From Sycobia sp. Sy_11 (lineage: Eukaryota > Arthropoda > Insecta > Hymenoptera > Epichrysomallidae): a stretch of DNA of 64,000 nucleotides. Positions 1-13,000 of the stretch are shown here, one piece after another (the stretch's first letter is position 1; each line of letters begins with the position of its first letter). The stretch lies in assembly GCA_018907035.1 (NCBI GenBank), contig JACCIC010000002.1, forward strand, positions 5,920,001-5,984,000, in the 5' to 3' direction. Made by a program: the position numbers and the translations under genes. The notes under the pieces were generated by a model. That model was not told where the DNA came from. It made no database searches and saw only the letters and a list, made by a program, of their open reading frames with translations.

Positions 1-334
1 TATATACACACACACACATATATACGTACATACATACATGCCTACATATAGATACACGTAATGCACACGGCGCTAGCGCAACGCACAAAGCCGCGTATGC
101 GCGTACGGAATTTTCAAGCGCGGCTTTCGATCGCTCGTTTACGGCGATCCGAGCGCGTGTAGTTAATGCTGACATGAAAAAAGAGACGCGCCGCTGCCGA
201 GGCTCGCAATGATTTTTTCCGCCTCTCAGCCGGGCGCTCCGCTGGCTTCTCAAAATTTATATAAGACCGCCTCGAACAGCGTAAGCGCCCTCCAGCGTAT
301 GCTCTATAATGTAACGAATTGGCAGAGTACCAAC

Positions 335-919
335 GAGTTCGCTAATATTTCGAAGAATTTTCGTCCAATGGTTCGATCGAGTTCTCCCCCCCCCCCAAGA
401 GTTCGCTGAGTTCCGTTGGTACTTTAAAGTGTTCTCCGTGAGTTCGTACGAAGGTCGGATGTAATTTTCAGATAACGTTCTTATACGGCGCCGAGAGTTA
501 GTTCACGTCCGCTGGTTCCCAAAGAGCTTCCGCGTGTTCGCGCGGAGTTCCCATGATTCTCGAGGAGTTCACTCGCGAACACACTTGCGAAATTCCGATG
601 GGCTCTCGAATTCGCGAAATGCGTGCGCACGATTTCATGGAAAATTCGGCGCACGCTTCGGCAAACCGTGTGCTCCCGCAGACGGGCCTACAGTCCGAGA
701 ACTTCTCCGAGGAAATCTTTAGGAACTCCGTCGAACTCTCTGGCAGAGAATTCAAGCTCTTTCGCGGTGAATTCGTTATTCGTTAATTCCGATAATCCGT
801 TAATTACGTTGTTTTTTTTTCCTGCAAATTGATTCGAGATCCGACGCAATTTTGAAATATCGTTCCATGTCTTCGGCTAACCTGCGGTATAACGAGTTCC
901 AATGAATTTTGCAGAGTTC
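335..919. repeat. Cluster of GAGTTC hexamers
   Basis: GAGTTC occurs at 335, 379, 399, 408, 440, 545, 565, 894 and 914, and its reverse complement GAACTC at 723 and 733. Several near-matches (GAATTC) lie between. Eleven copies in 585 bp is far above chance for a hexamer. The spacing is irregular, so this is not a simple tandem array. Function unknown. Confidence 0.6.
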
Positions 920-922
920 GTC

Positions 923-924
<2 letters not shown>

Positions 925-955
<31 letters not shown>
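925..955. repeat. (AG)n microsatellite
   Basis: Uninterrupted AG dinucleotide run directly after the GAGTTC cluster. Confidence 0.9.
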
Positions 956-957
<2 letters not shown>

Positions 958-3912
958 CCCCTCGGCCGTTTCGCGATGCGCTGAGCTACTCGTGCACATA
1001 CCGATGAGCGACTTTTTCTTTACGCACACTTATAGACGTGCGTGTCGTGTGTTGTGACAAAAGCTAAAGCACAACGGTGCAGTTGCATAAATGCGTACCA
1101 AACTTTTCTTTTTCATTCTTTCTTTCTTTTTTTTTTTTTTTAAGGTCGATCGATTGGGAAATATAATGTCGGTATATTGTACAGTTTAATCAATATGGGG
1201 TCTACAAATAGTATTTTACATTTACTTTGATCAGTACAGAAGGAATAAGTCTTGATTTCTACGATTATATGTATATCTTTGTTTAGAATTTTCTAATCAG
1301 TTATTAGCGGACGAACTGCGCGAGAGATTCAGATTATTTCGTGAAATTAATGTTTTTGAAAAGATTCTTTGCTTGCCTCTGTTACATCTTGTTTCCTAGT
1401 CTACGCCATCTATGATTTAATTCTAAGTATTACACTGAAAAAAAATTATTTAAATGACAGTCAAATCAAACAAATATTTATTTGAATAGAAATAAAGAAA
1501 AATGATCTGTTAAATTAAACATATTTTACTGTCGTGAGTTAAGTTAATTTTGTATTGAAATAGATGTCTATTCGATTTTAATAAGTTTTTTTTGTACCGA
1601 TGTACCTATTTCGATAAAAAGATGTAAAAATCACTTTAAAAATGTCCCCTTACTTATTTTACGTTAACTTTCTTACAACTAATTTTTCCTTTGATAGTTG
1701 ATCGCGCTGTTTACAAAATTTCATTTCTCTCCTACTACTTTGATTAGGACGCCGAAAATATTATTTGTTCCAAAACATTATAATATCTTTTTGGGTCTTA
1801 TACACGCTTAATTGCTAATCAGCATAGGGCTAACTAAATTAGCTTAATGAGAAAAGATAGTTTGTCTATGTCTGCTGTTGGAAGATAGTCGAAACTCTTT
1901 ATTTTCATATGCTTATGATGTTTTTAATGACTAAACTAACCATTCACAATTAGACTAAGATTATTATTATTTTTTTTTAATTCAGAAGCAAAAAAACTGC
2001 ATATATTCTCTGCGTGACACAGGTGCAATTCTGTTTACATACAAGTAACGAGTCATCAGTAATGCGGTAATATTGACTGCCAGATGTCACTGTCATAACC
2101 TCTTTAGACTTATGTGTACTTATGTCCTTTGAAGAACTCTTATGCAATAATTACGAGCGTTAAAATCGTTAAAAAAGATGCGTCATGTGCCTACGTACAC
2201 TTCAACTCAACGTTATACATTTGAAACACACGCTAATCCGTTCATTATTATTTATTTATTATTATTATTATTATTAATTTAACCTCTAAAATCGATTAAA
2301 TTTAATTACAAGGCGAACGATCGCCTTACACAGACATATAATAAGATCCGACAAAAATCATAATCGAGGACAGGCTAAGCGCGAGCTTTAGTGCTGTTAA
2401 AAAAAAAGAAAAAAACGACAGAATTTCAACCGCGCAAATTTAAAACGTTTATATGAAAGATAATCCTCGGTAGCGGGTTGGCGGTGCGGGGGGCGGGAGG
2501 GGGTTGGGAGGGAAGAATGTAGAGCGCACAGGAAGGTGTCGCGAATATATAGCTTGGCTCATTTCGCTCCCGTTATGCGCCAATTGAGGATCCCCCCCCC
2601 CTGGCTTCTGTGGCTTTACACATTCGCATATAGGCATACGTTATTGTACGCATGTGTGCGCGTATTGCGCACTAAGTATAGCTCGCAGCTTGGAATTATG
2701 CTCGAGCTATAGATTATTTTCATTAATGCAGCTTTCAAAGTGTGATGGTGAAGTATTGTTGATGATTATATATATCTATAAATGAGTGTGTGTACACACA
2801 CATACACACAGGAAGTTTCTATTATCGCTTCATCCCGACACATTTTTAGACATAACAATTTTCAGATAATCGTCTAAATACGACGTTCTCTTGGCTCAAA
2901 CTTTAAATTGAGAAACTAGCGATATTTTTTTTCATCTTATTATTCAAAGGAACGAGTTGTTTTTATGATATTTTTATGAATGCGCGGAAATAAAAAAAAA
3001 AAGGCAATAAAACAAATGTGTATTAGTATGCACAGATGCGAAACACAGGATTTTCGTTCGTTAACAACAGTTTACTGGCCATTCATTTTATAAAGACCGA
3101 ATGTGGATATTGGCATGTAATTTAAAGAATTATCCGATTGTTAAATTAACCATTTTCTTGCACTTGTTCATAGACTCTATTTTCAAAAAGTGAAACTGTT
3201 TATACGAGAAGAATATATAATTGTTTTATTTACCTGTTTAATTAAATTGATTTAAACTATTTTTGAAGTTTTTGCACATCAAATTCTACGTACACCCAAT
3301 TAATTTGACCCATTGAGTTCGCACTGTACAAATTTTCGCAATATTTTACGTTGTATCTATTTTCTATGAAAATTTACGAAAATGTATTAATAATAGAGTG
3401 TTCGACGTTAAATTCCATAAAATTTCAGAATTTTTCATCTCATTTTTCGAAAAATTTAACATTTTTTAAACATAGTCTTCAAAATAAAATTCACCGTTTC
3501 ATTTTCATTTTTACACGTCGAAATCATTGTCACATTTCAAGTTTGGAGCAAAGAAATCGTGCGTCGTCGAAACTTAAACTTCAAAAAGTAACGTTTGAAA
3601 TTTTTTTTGAAAAAAAAAAATAGATTAAAACAGACAAAGTGACATTGGCGATGAATAAGTTAACGAAATTTTTGGAAAGTTTTACTCGTAATAGGTGGAC
3701 TTTACTTAAAAATATTACCGAAGAGATGCCCTTTTTTTTAAATTAAAATTGATCGAGGATTGTGGTAAAATTTTATTTTGTACTGTCGATTCGTTAGAAC
3801 TGATTTCTCTTTGGAGTAATAACGTAAGGCACAAAAAAATAATTTTTAAAACATGTAAGACTGATAGAAAAGAAAATATGACAGAGACAACTCGATTATA
3901 TGATAACAAATA

Positions 3913-3924
3913 TACATACATACA

Positions 3925-3953
<29 letters not shown>
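3913..3953. repeat. (ACAT)n microsatellite
   Basis: About ten ACAT units followed by a short TA run. Confidence 0.9.
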
Positions 3954-3960
<7 letters not shown>

Positions 3961-4281
3961 TATTAGGTAAAAGACAAAAGTTGATATAAATTTGCGTTAA
4001 AAACAAAGGAAAAAATCTATCCAAAAGCGAAATGTAATTGAGCACAACAATAATAATATCACACAAGAGTTGATAAAATTTTAAAATGAAAATAGATAAT
4101 AGTATAATTATACTAATGGTGATAATGCAAAAGACTCGTAAATGATCCAGGAAGCTTACGCTACACATAGACTCATCCTTTTGTGTTTTGAAAACTTGAC
4201 GAAGATGACTTTTGAAAAGTTGAAGTTTTGATACTAAAATAGGTGTATGGGATGAGTTAGTAATTGATCGGGAAGAGTCAG

Positions 4282-4286
<5 letters not shown>

Positions 4287-4335
<49 letters not shown>
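4287..4335. repeat. (AG)n microsatellite
   Basis: About 24 AG units, uninterrupted. Confidence 0.95.
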
Positions 4336-4338
<3 letters not shown>

Positions 4339-4829
4339 GGTCAGACAGAGATAGGTTAATGAGTTAAAATACTTCCGTCTCGTCTCCCCCCCCCCTTCCG
4401 AAAAATTCAGTATATATTTAGATCCAATAATCGTGGCTTGGCTAAATGCGCACCTATTAAGGAACTATGCGATAAATAACTCCTGTGTCATCTGAATGAG
4501 ATCAGATATAATATGGGAGGGTAGATGAAAGGAAAAAACAATCAGTGGATGACTTTATTTTTATGAGAGGCAGAAAAAGCGTCGAGTCCCTTCTATCTCT
4601 CATTTCTCATCCTTAATTTAATAAAATAAAAAAATAAAAAAAACGAAAAACCCTGATTGCTCGGTAGCATATTATATATAGACATATATATTATACTTCA
4701 TAAAACGAGTGCGCAGTGATATATACTGGAGCATGAAGAAACACCCCATATATATATATATATACGATACTTCCTGCTAGTCCGTATATACAATATATTC
4801 ATGTACATTTTCCACCCTCCATTATTATT

Positions 4830-4982
4830 TTCCCCGACCCTGGATGCATGTACATATTGTATGTGTGGCGCGCGGGAGCGCGTTGAGATGCGATTCTCTC
4901 CCCCTCTCCCCCACCCTTCGCTCTTCGATCGCGACTTCACCAACCCTCATCGCGCGATGTCGGGGGAGCGGGGGGGCAGCGA

Positions 4983-5024
<42 letters not shown>

Positions 5025-5301
5025 ACGAGGCACGCGCGTGCGTGCCCTGGTTGCGAAGGGCGGGGGGGGGGGAGTTAGGAGAGGGAGGGAGACGCCCGGG
5101 GAAAAACACCTGGATGATTTTTTCTTCTCTCTTTCTTCTATTTCGCGCGCGTGTGTGTATGTGCGTGTGTGTGTGCGCGCGTGTGTGTGTGCCTATACGT
5201 GCGGGTGTGTGCATGTGTGCGCGCCCTCGCGCGTGCACACGCGCGTTTGCTCGAAACACCTTGAACCCGTGGAGCGGTGCTTATAGGTCTGTCTGTCTCC
5301 C

Positions 5302-5345
<44 letters not shown>

Positions 5346-5690
5346 CTCCTCTTTGTGTAATTATATATATATTCACATATATGTGTATATATTCATATAC
5401 AATCTGTAGTCTGCACCCCGAGATTCTCCTTGGGGGCAGCAGCAGCAGCAGGAGCAGCAGCAGGCGGCGCGGCGATTGAATTTGAACCTCCGTTCGAGAA
5501 CGTTTTGCCCTGGCTCTCTTGCCTGCGCAGCGCGCACATAAATAAAAGTGAAAGGCTGTAGCCAATCGCTCGCTGTGTGTGTTTGTTGCAACTGTGTATG
5601 TATGCGTGTGTGTGTGTGTGTGCGCGCGCGCGCGCAGCAGTGCCGCCTTTATGAAGTTTAAGACTCTCGGCCAAAGGTTACTTGCGGCCG
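4830..5690. promoter_or_regulatory. CpG-rich, repeat-laden region; candidate promoter
   Basis: GC- and CpG-rich sequence in an AT-rich setting. It holds a (TA)n run (4986-5020), GT/CG alternating tracts (about 5145-5245), a (CT)n run (5298-5342) and, near 5535-5566, a TATA-like cataaataaaag and a CCAAT box (agccaatcg). The combination could be a promoter on either strand. It was not tied to gw by any splice donor I trust. Confidence 0.25.
5298..5342. repeat. (CT)n microsatellite
   Basis: Long CT run in the CpG-rich region. GAGA-type factors bind such runs in insects, but no function is shown here. Confidence 0.9.
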
Positions 5691-5956
5691 TTGCAAGGAA
5701 TTCAAAGTTATTAAAAAAAAAAACCTATTGCAATTAATTATCCTCGAACCTCGTGTATTTATTAATAGAAATACGCTATTTGTGTCGTCATTCATAGAAT
5801 TATTGAAAACATATTATCTGTTTAGTAATGTAAATTGATTGGGATTGATTCGACATTGAAAACAAAAAATTGCAAATTTTTTTGAGAGCTCTCTTGCAAT
5901 ACTATATATTGTATTTTGACCGAATTTTCCTTTTCTTATGGAGATGATTGAAAAAA

Positions 5957-5993
5957 ATAATAATAATAATAATTATTATTATTATTATTATTA
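5957..5993. repeat. AAT/ATT trinucleotide run with internal inversion
   Basis: (AAT)n switches to (ATT)n at its centre, forming a perfect hairpin-capable palindrome. Confidence 0.85.
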
Positions 5994-6708
5994 TGTGGTC
6001 ACATATGAATAAATATAGACAGATGTTTGTAAACTGCATGACGTCTTTTAAGCGGCATTTACGTATTTATCTATTCTCAAACCGAGCAATGAATTTAATA
6101 TCTTCATTTTGCGCATTCCGCTATAATCGATGGTAATTATATTATGATTCTCCTACGAAAGATACGGAAACTATTTATCTCATTCGTCCATTTTTTATGT
6201 ATAAATAAACAAGATTATTTTCCAAAAATGATATTCAAGTAAAAAAAATTTTAGTCAATACCAAGGGAGAGCCTGAGATTATTCGGTCCCCTTATTGGTC
6301 CCGCGATAAAGACGGCACTGTCGGTGTACATATATATACGTGCATATGCATGCGCGCGCGCACCCATACACATATACAGATACGTTTGTATGAATGTCTT
6401 CTAGGGAGAGCGTTTTGTTCGACACCATTACAATAGCATCGGCTATGCCTCTGTAATCCAGTGCGGAACCGGGAAGATACACGCGCACGCTGCGCGTGTG
6501 CGTGTGCGACCTATTTTTTTTTCTTACGGTATTCTAATATATATATAGATATATAAGTAAAATACCACTGCACGACGCTCCGCGATTGCACATCGGTTAT
6601 ATATATTCGGCATAATACATACGCACGAATGGTGCGTGTATGTTCACACGCGCGTGATTCCATCCTCGATTCAGCGCACCGTGACGTGCATTTATATATC
6701 GGTATAAA

Positions 6709-6712
<4 letters not shown>

Positions 6713-6760
<48 letters not shown>
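6713..6760. repeat. (TA)n microsatellite
   Basis: About 24 TA units. Confidence 0.95.
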
Positions 6761-6765
<5 letters not shown>

Positions 6766-7943
6766 TATTAATAATTGTTTATTATATTTTTTTACTACAG
6801 CCTTGAACGTGTTTTTTTAAACCTTTTTTCGTCTGTGTTATAGTAAATACATCGTTAATTTGATGCAGAAGGAAAATTTACTATAAGAATTTCAGAAAAT
6901 ATGAGCAATAATTACAATGAAGCCATATAAAGCTACTGTAACAAGTACATATAATAAAATCCAAAATCTATATTACTGTAGCCGATTATTTGTCGTACAA
7001 TAAATTCAGAAAAAATCCATATTTTCGCATTACAATTGTGTAAAAGCCGATTTTTCGCTGTGAGCCCCACGGTAAATCATACCGAAAGATCAGAATTTTT
7101 AAATTCGAGGGTTGCTAAAAATAACGGTAAAAAATAAGGATTTTGCGAATAAATAATTATTGCACAATTGCAATAAATATTTCGTAAATTCAGCTACACT
7201 GATGCAAGATCGATTAAAAGAAATTTCATAAGGCAAATAGCTCAATATATTGAGTCTAGGTCTTCTCATTACTACGTAATTAGTGTGTGTCTCTCTCTCT
7301 CGTATTTTCTTTTGTTGATATTATTATTTCTTTGTCTGATACAATTTGGCGAAGAAAATTTTTTAATACGTCATTATAAGCATAAATATATGCATGCACA
7401 TTACACATACATATATGTATGATCACGTGACCATGACGTGAATTAATAATCTGTATATACCTGCGGGTAAATTAAAAGTGCAGCTGTCCAATAATAATAG
7501 CAATAATAGTGATTCTATTTATTTGCCGACTTTTTGAGATACTTTATTAATCAAGTTTTATGGGATTTTTTTTCGTCGAGAGTAAATCAGGAATCGAAAT
7601 AATATATATCAGTAATTATTTCACCTAATTGCGATAGCTCCTAACTACTTGTTGTATAATGCGCATCTCAATTTCATGCCCCTTGCAAGAGTTATTTAAT
7701 TCATATTGGACGAGATTAAACCGTTGTACGGGCAATTGCGCCACTTTTTTTTTTTAACCCTTGGAAGAAGAAGAAGAAAAAAAAAACATCGGACCAACGT
7801 CGCGCGAATAAATCCGTTTCGACGAGTCGTCGTGCTTATCGAATGAATTTAATAATGAATATATTCTTAAATTTTTTTTTTTTTCATGCATCGAATTGTA
7901 CACATTAAAGTCATCTCTAATTTCTTCCAATCCTCTGTTACAG

Positions 7944-7993
7944 ATCTCTACTGGCATGGAGCTAGGAGTGCACTGACAGCGATAGTTTACAAG
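7944..7993 (+). other. gw: Probable 5' UTR exon of gw
   Basis: A 50-nt segment sits between a pyrimidine-rich acceptor (cctctgttacag) and a donor (gtaatt). Spliced to the next exon at 8273 it puts an in-frame TAG (7963-7965) upstream of the ATG at 8317, so it would be untranslated. It also carries a six-codon uORF. The call rests on splice signals only. The transcription start and any further upstream exons were not identified. Confidence 0.45.
7956..7976 (+). promoter_or_regulatory. Upstream ORF 1 in gw leader
   Basis: ATG followed by five sense codons and TGA, wholly inside the predicted 50-nt leader exon. If the exon is real, this uORF would precede the main start and could reduce or gate translation. 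Confidence 0.35.
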
Positions 7994-8272
7994 GTAATTT
8001 AATTCGCTTTAATGAACGAACCGACCGTAACGATTCGTATCTCAGATTTTTCTGGTGTATATCTAAGACCTTAATTAATGCAGCCACTGGCATCTTTTCA
8101 TCCCAAACGCGTGGTTTTTTTTTTCTCTACAACGTTTGTTTCAGAGCCCCCCCCCCTCCTTTGATAATTGTAAAAACACCCGATAATATCACATTGTCGA
8201 TTTTCAAAGCTGATAGAAAATTCATAATGATCGTTAAATAAAGTAAAAAAAAAAAATTCTACGCCATTACAG

Positions 8273-8385
8273 ATCTTGGTTTCTATGCATTGCCTGCCAA
8301 AGAAGAACTGAGCCCAATGTTTCCACACAATTCTAGTTCACATGAGATTTCTACCGAAACAAATGCCTTCGTACAAAATTCCAAG
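8273..8385 (+). CDS. gw: gw coding exon A (first coding exon, start at 8317)
   Basis: Acceptor gccattacag and donor aag/gtaaat. From the ATG at 8317 it encodes 23 residues beginning MFPHNSSSHE and ends in phase 0, matching exon B. The frame stays open upstream of the ATG to the acceptor (two bases, then LGFYALPAKEELSP). With a different upstream exon the protein could therefore start earlier. The ATG context (agccca) is weak at -3. I chose it as the first in-frame Met after the in-frame stop in the predicted leader exon. Confidence 0.7.
8285..8311 (+). promoter_or_regulatory. Upstream ORF 2 in gw leader
   Basis: ATG plus seven sense codons and TGA, in a different frame from the main ORF. The stop ends five bases before the main-frame ATG at 8317, a spacing compatible with termination-reinitiation or start-site competition. 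It lies in the first coding exon, so its presence in the mRNA is more certain than that of uORF 1. Confidence 0.45.
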
Positions 8386-9401
8386 GTAAATTCTATACAT
8401 ATATGCGTAGAATCTGTGTATTATAATGCTTTTGTATTAGAAATCGAACGACGAACCCGCGGATTCCCGCGATTCTTATCGGCGAATTGAGTTTTCGAAT
8501 TTTCTGTGGGAGAGCTGAATATAATAAAAATTCCCGCGCGCCACGATATCTTGAAAGCACCGTGGGGCAGCGCGGCCGCGTTGCTTATTCGAGCGGAAAA
8601 CTTTGGCGCGCGCGCGGTGTATTCGACTCCGTGCAAGTTCGCCAACGACATCTCGCGGTTGGAAAGGCGCAAAAATCTGAGGAGGATCGTGCAATGACGC
8701 GCTTAGAGGGGATTCAAGACAATAATTAAAAATCAATGAAATTGCGTACTAATTTCCAATTGTTGGAATTCTATGGTTTAAATTTTCGGATTTAACGAGG
8801 ACAAAAGAAAAAACTTACAGAAATTCCATTACGCAGTTTCTCTTCTACTTTAGTGATTGCAATTGGTTAAAATGCAGGGACGGATCGATTTCAGTGGTCC
8901 ATGGTGATTTTAATATTTTCTTCGGTTCGCTTGTAGTTTTTTTTTACACTATTTATATCGTTAATTTTTATGGGTCAATTTGTTTTTCAGATTGTTTTCG
9001 CATAAAAATTATAGATTAAATATATATATAAAATAGCGTTTCGAAGTCGTTTACGAGCACCAAAAAGGGAAATCTGATTATTTCATTTTAATTCCGTTTA
9101 TATGTACACGTATATACGCTTAATTGCTCTATTTTCAAAGCCTCTTTTTTTTTCTTCATCGAATCGGAATTTACGGTAACATTGAACTAGACCATGAAAA
9201 AGAAGGAGGAGGAGGAGAAGAAGAAGTAAAAGAAGTAGAAAAAAAAGAGAACCGAGGAGCATAATAACGCGCGTTTTGCGGCACACATACATATATCGTT
9301 GCTATTTACCAATTCAATTATCTCTGATTCATCCGTAAACTACACGCAGTACATACCCGTTCACACTCGATAAAACGTACAGCCGAGGGAAGCCCCGCGC
9401 A

Positions 9402-9462
<61 letters not shown>

Positions 9463-9962
9463 AGTGAAAAATTTGTATATTAATAGTAGTTTGCCTGAGG
9501 TGCGCTGAGCGCGGTGGCGCCTTGCAGCATTAGAAATGGAGAAGCGGGGGAAATTTTTCGTACTGTGCGATAGAGATGGAAAATGACTTTGTAACTTTTC
9601 TCATCTCATTTGGCCAAAAGCGGTAATTTGTCGATGAGTTTACGTAAAATTACAGAATCAATAGCGGTAGTTTTAAAGGAGAGAGAACGAGGTAGAGATA
9701 TTATATATACTAATTTTATCTCTCTCTCTCTCTCTCTTGCACCGTAAGAAAGTTGTCCCGAGCTTTTTAACACGGTATGCGCCGGCATCCGGGTCTAATC
9801 GTCACGATTAGCAAGCCATTAATTTACGCGATTTGTCATTTTTGTTTGTTTGATTACTTCTGTTCGCAGGGGGATGTAGTAGTATTAGAGGGAAGCAGTC
9901 TGAGTGGGGCGGGGGAGGGGAACGGACCAGAGGACGCTGGGTACTGTGATATTGAATTCATA

Positions 9963-10006
<44 letters not shown>

Positions 10007-13000
10007 GATGGCAGCACCTACCAGCCACCCCGGAGCTACCGCCGCCAATGACTTCTCAACCGTCCTGTCACGCCATTCTGGTGAGGAAAGAGAGAGATTT
10101 GTTTTTCTCCTCGGGCCAGGATCGCGAGCGTATAATTTCTATCCTTCCGTTATGTAGTTACTTTTTATACGGACCAGTACTCCGGGCGATTTGTATTTAG
10201 GATAAACGAGAAGCTGAAAACGTTTATCTAGAGCCAGCTTCTTGCGCGAAATTGTTTGGAGATTGCCTTTTGAGATCGTCCTTAAATCACTTTAGAATTG
10301 TTTATCTTCGTGACAGTATTAGAAACGGTCTCTGCGTGGCATTTGATAATAAGCTTTGTCTTTTGTAAAAAAATTAAATTAAAAATTATGTTTTGTATTC
10401 TGGCAGTTTTATCTTCTGTCGATTTTATTGGTAATCATGTAATCAGTAGTAGTAGTGCGACCAATCAGTAGTAATAGATAACATAGTAAGAAATTTTTTC
10501 AACGATTGGATGATTTAAGATCAACGCCTTCACTTTTAAAGAATTTTCTAGCGATAAAAATACTAGACTAAGTTTGTTACAAAAATTTATTTTATTAATT
10601 AACATTTATGAATAAAAATAAATTCTAATGGAAAAAGAATGGTTGTAAACATATAGACGTTTGAAAAACTAATTTTGAAGCTTCTTAGGAATATGATTTG
10701 ACAGTTTATTCATTATTTGTAATATAACGTGTAGTTAGTGTATATATCAATATTATGAAATTTAAGTAAGCCATGTAAATGTCAAGTTGGGCCCCTGCTC
10801 AATACGGTTCTGTCTCTTATTTTTGAATAGGCATTCTGAGTGGAGGAAATACCTCGATTACAAAAGATTTTTTTTAATCATACTTTTAAAACTTCGACGT
10901 ATGTAGAGTTACAGCTTTATAGACTACTTTTGTACATATTAGACAGAAATTTACAATAGATTTTTGCAAAAGAAGGACACTTCAAAACTTAAAAAATATT
11001 ACTATATTAATTCTAATTCAAATAAAAGTTACTGGTCAAGCTTGCAATTTTCTTTGTTAAAGATGATAGGATACACAAATATTCAAAAATGAAACATACG
11101 TTTTACAATGTGACTTGTAACTTAAGAGACTTAAAGCGATTTAGTTAAAGAGAATCGGAATTTCTACTAATTAACGGCAATATTTTAAAGACTACGGTGT
11201 CATACAGTTATAAGAAATTCAGACTTAAAAAAACAATCACGTGTTTCGCTAGAAGAAGCCCCTCAAATTCCAATTCTCACCGTGACGCGAAAAAAATCTA
11301 AATTTTTATAATAGAGTATACTCATTCGATTTTTGGTACATTTACAGGTGAGCTCAGCTCGGCCGGTGTGCATTCGGCCCGGCGGTCGCTTTCGGTTCCG
11401 GCAGCAGCGACGGCAGCAGCAGCAGCAGCAGCAGCAGCATTATCATCATCGTCAGCAAGAGCAGCCACAGCAACATCAACCAGAGCATCAACTACAACAG
11501 CATTATCAGCATCATCAACGAGAGCAGCAGTAATTGCGGCAGCTGCCAACGCCATTGCGACGAGCAACAGCCACGACAACAATAACACAACAAATAATAA
11601 TAATAATAATTGTAGAAGCGAGGAGGTGGAAGAGGAGGAGGAGGAGGAGGAGGAGGAGGAGGAGGATGATCAGGGGGAGGAGGATGTTGATGGGGGATCT
11701 ACCGTAAGCAACCACAACAATGCAGAACATAATCATCACAAGTGCAGTAAGAAAGCAGGCGCGACGTGCCGCCGTTGGCCCCGGGCTCATTGGCGCCGAT
11801 GCCTCCTGACGCGTCGCTGTCCGCGACCGGCCGCCAGCCAAGCCGCCGCCGTTAACTCTAAGTCTACGTCTAAGCCGTTAAGTGATAATAAGGATAGCTT
11901 TAGCTCAGTAAGCCCTAGGGTACTAAGCTTAAGAGCGCGCCGGGGCAGGAAGAGCAGCCTCCGCCGCGCCAGCGTGGATGATAAAAACAAAAACAAAATA
12001 AACCGGCTCTCGCGAGGGCCAATACCTAGCCTAGTTAGGATACCCAAGTCTGACGGCCAGCGGGCCCTTAACCTTAAGGCTAAGCATAGTCATGTAAGTT
12101 ACTTTAAGCCGAATAACTCCAAGTCTGTGATATCGCTCAGCTCGAGCAGCAACGGGAGCAGCAGCAGCACCACCGCATACACAACCACCACCACCAACAC
12201 CACCACGACCACCACGACCACCACCACCACCATCATCGTCTTCGTCGCCAAGTCGGCGTCGACGGCGGCACCGCGGCGTCGGCGCCTGCTCGCACCCGCC
12301 GGTGCACGACGCAACCGCCGTCGCCGCCTGTCGCGCCCGAGCAACGACGGCCCGGGTCTCGCGCGTACGGCCAGTTCTTCCATTACGCTTATCGTTTCCA
12401 AAAGACGCGAGCCGCAGCCGCCCGGCGCCGGGAAGACGGCGAGGACGACGACGAGGGCGACGACCGTTCACCAGGTCGTCGGCGTGGGCAAGAACCCGGC
12501 AGGGGGGATGATCGTTGCTGTCGAGCTGCCGCGACGACTAATAAGCGCATTATGTGTTCCATTAACGATAGGCACTCCGCCGACGACGGCCGTACGGGCG
12601 GCTCGCGGTCCAGCGGGTGGCGCCGTGGCGCGCGCGCTCGCCCGGCCGTCGCGGAGATTAATCGATGGTATTAGCTGTACCGAAGCAACAATATGTACTG
12701 TTGGTGCTCTTTCAGTTCAGGATAACAATAAGTCTAACGAGCCTCTAAACACTAGCTTTAAGAATGCGGCGCTCGCGGCCGCGGCGCCGCCGGCTGCCCC
12801 GCATTGCGAAGGGGCGAAGGAGAAGGAGAAGGAGAATGAGCGGGAGGAGGAAGAGGAGTACGATGGACAGCCGGGCGCGGCGGCGACGGCGGCCGAGCGC
12901 AAATCTAACCTAACACTTAAGTCTCTGTCTAAGTCTACGCCGAGCGTGAAGTCTAGTGATAAGTCTGATACTGACGTTGTTATAATGATAACTAGTAATG

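Larger units (their letters stand above)
1..7943. other. Non-coding 5' flank or upstream leader introns
   Basis: No ORF here has recognisable protein content; the listed ones are short or run through simple repeats. CpG-rich patches lie at about 60-330, 480-780 and 4830-5690, separated by AT-rich sequence. The transcription start of gw may be in one of these or upstream of the window. Simple repeats are listed separately. Confidence 0.7.
8386..9869 (+). other. gw: gw intron A-B
   Basis: Intron with consensus ends. It contains an unusual CpG-rich island at about 8440-8730 (reported separately), a GGA/GAA purine tract near 9193-9240 and a (TA)n run. Confidence 0.75.
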
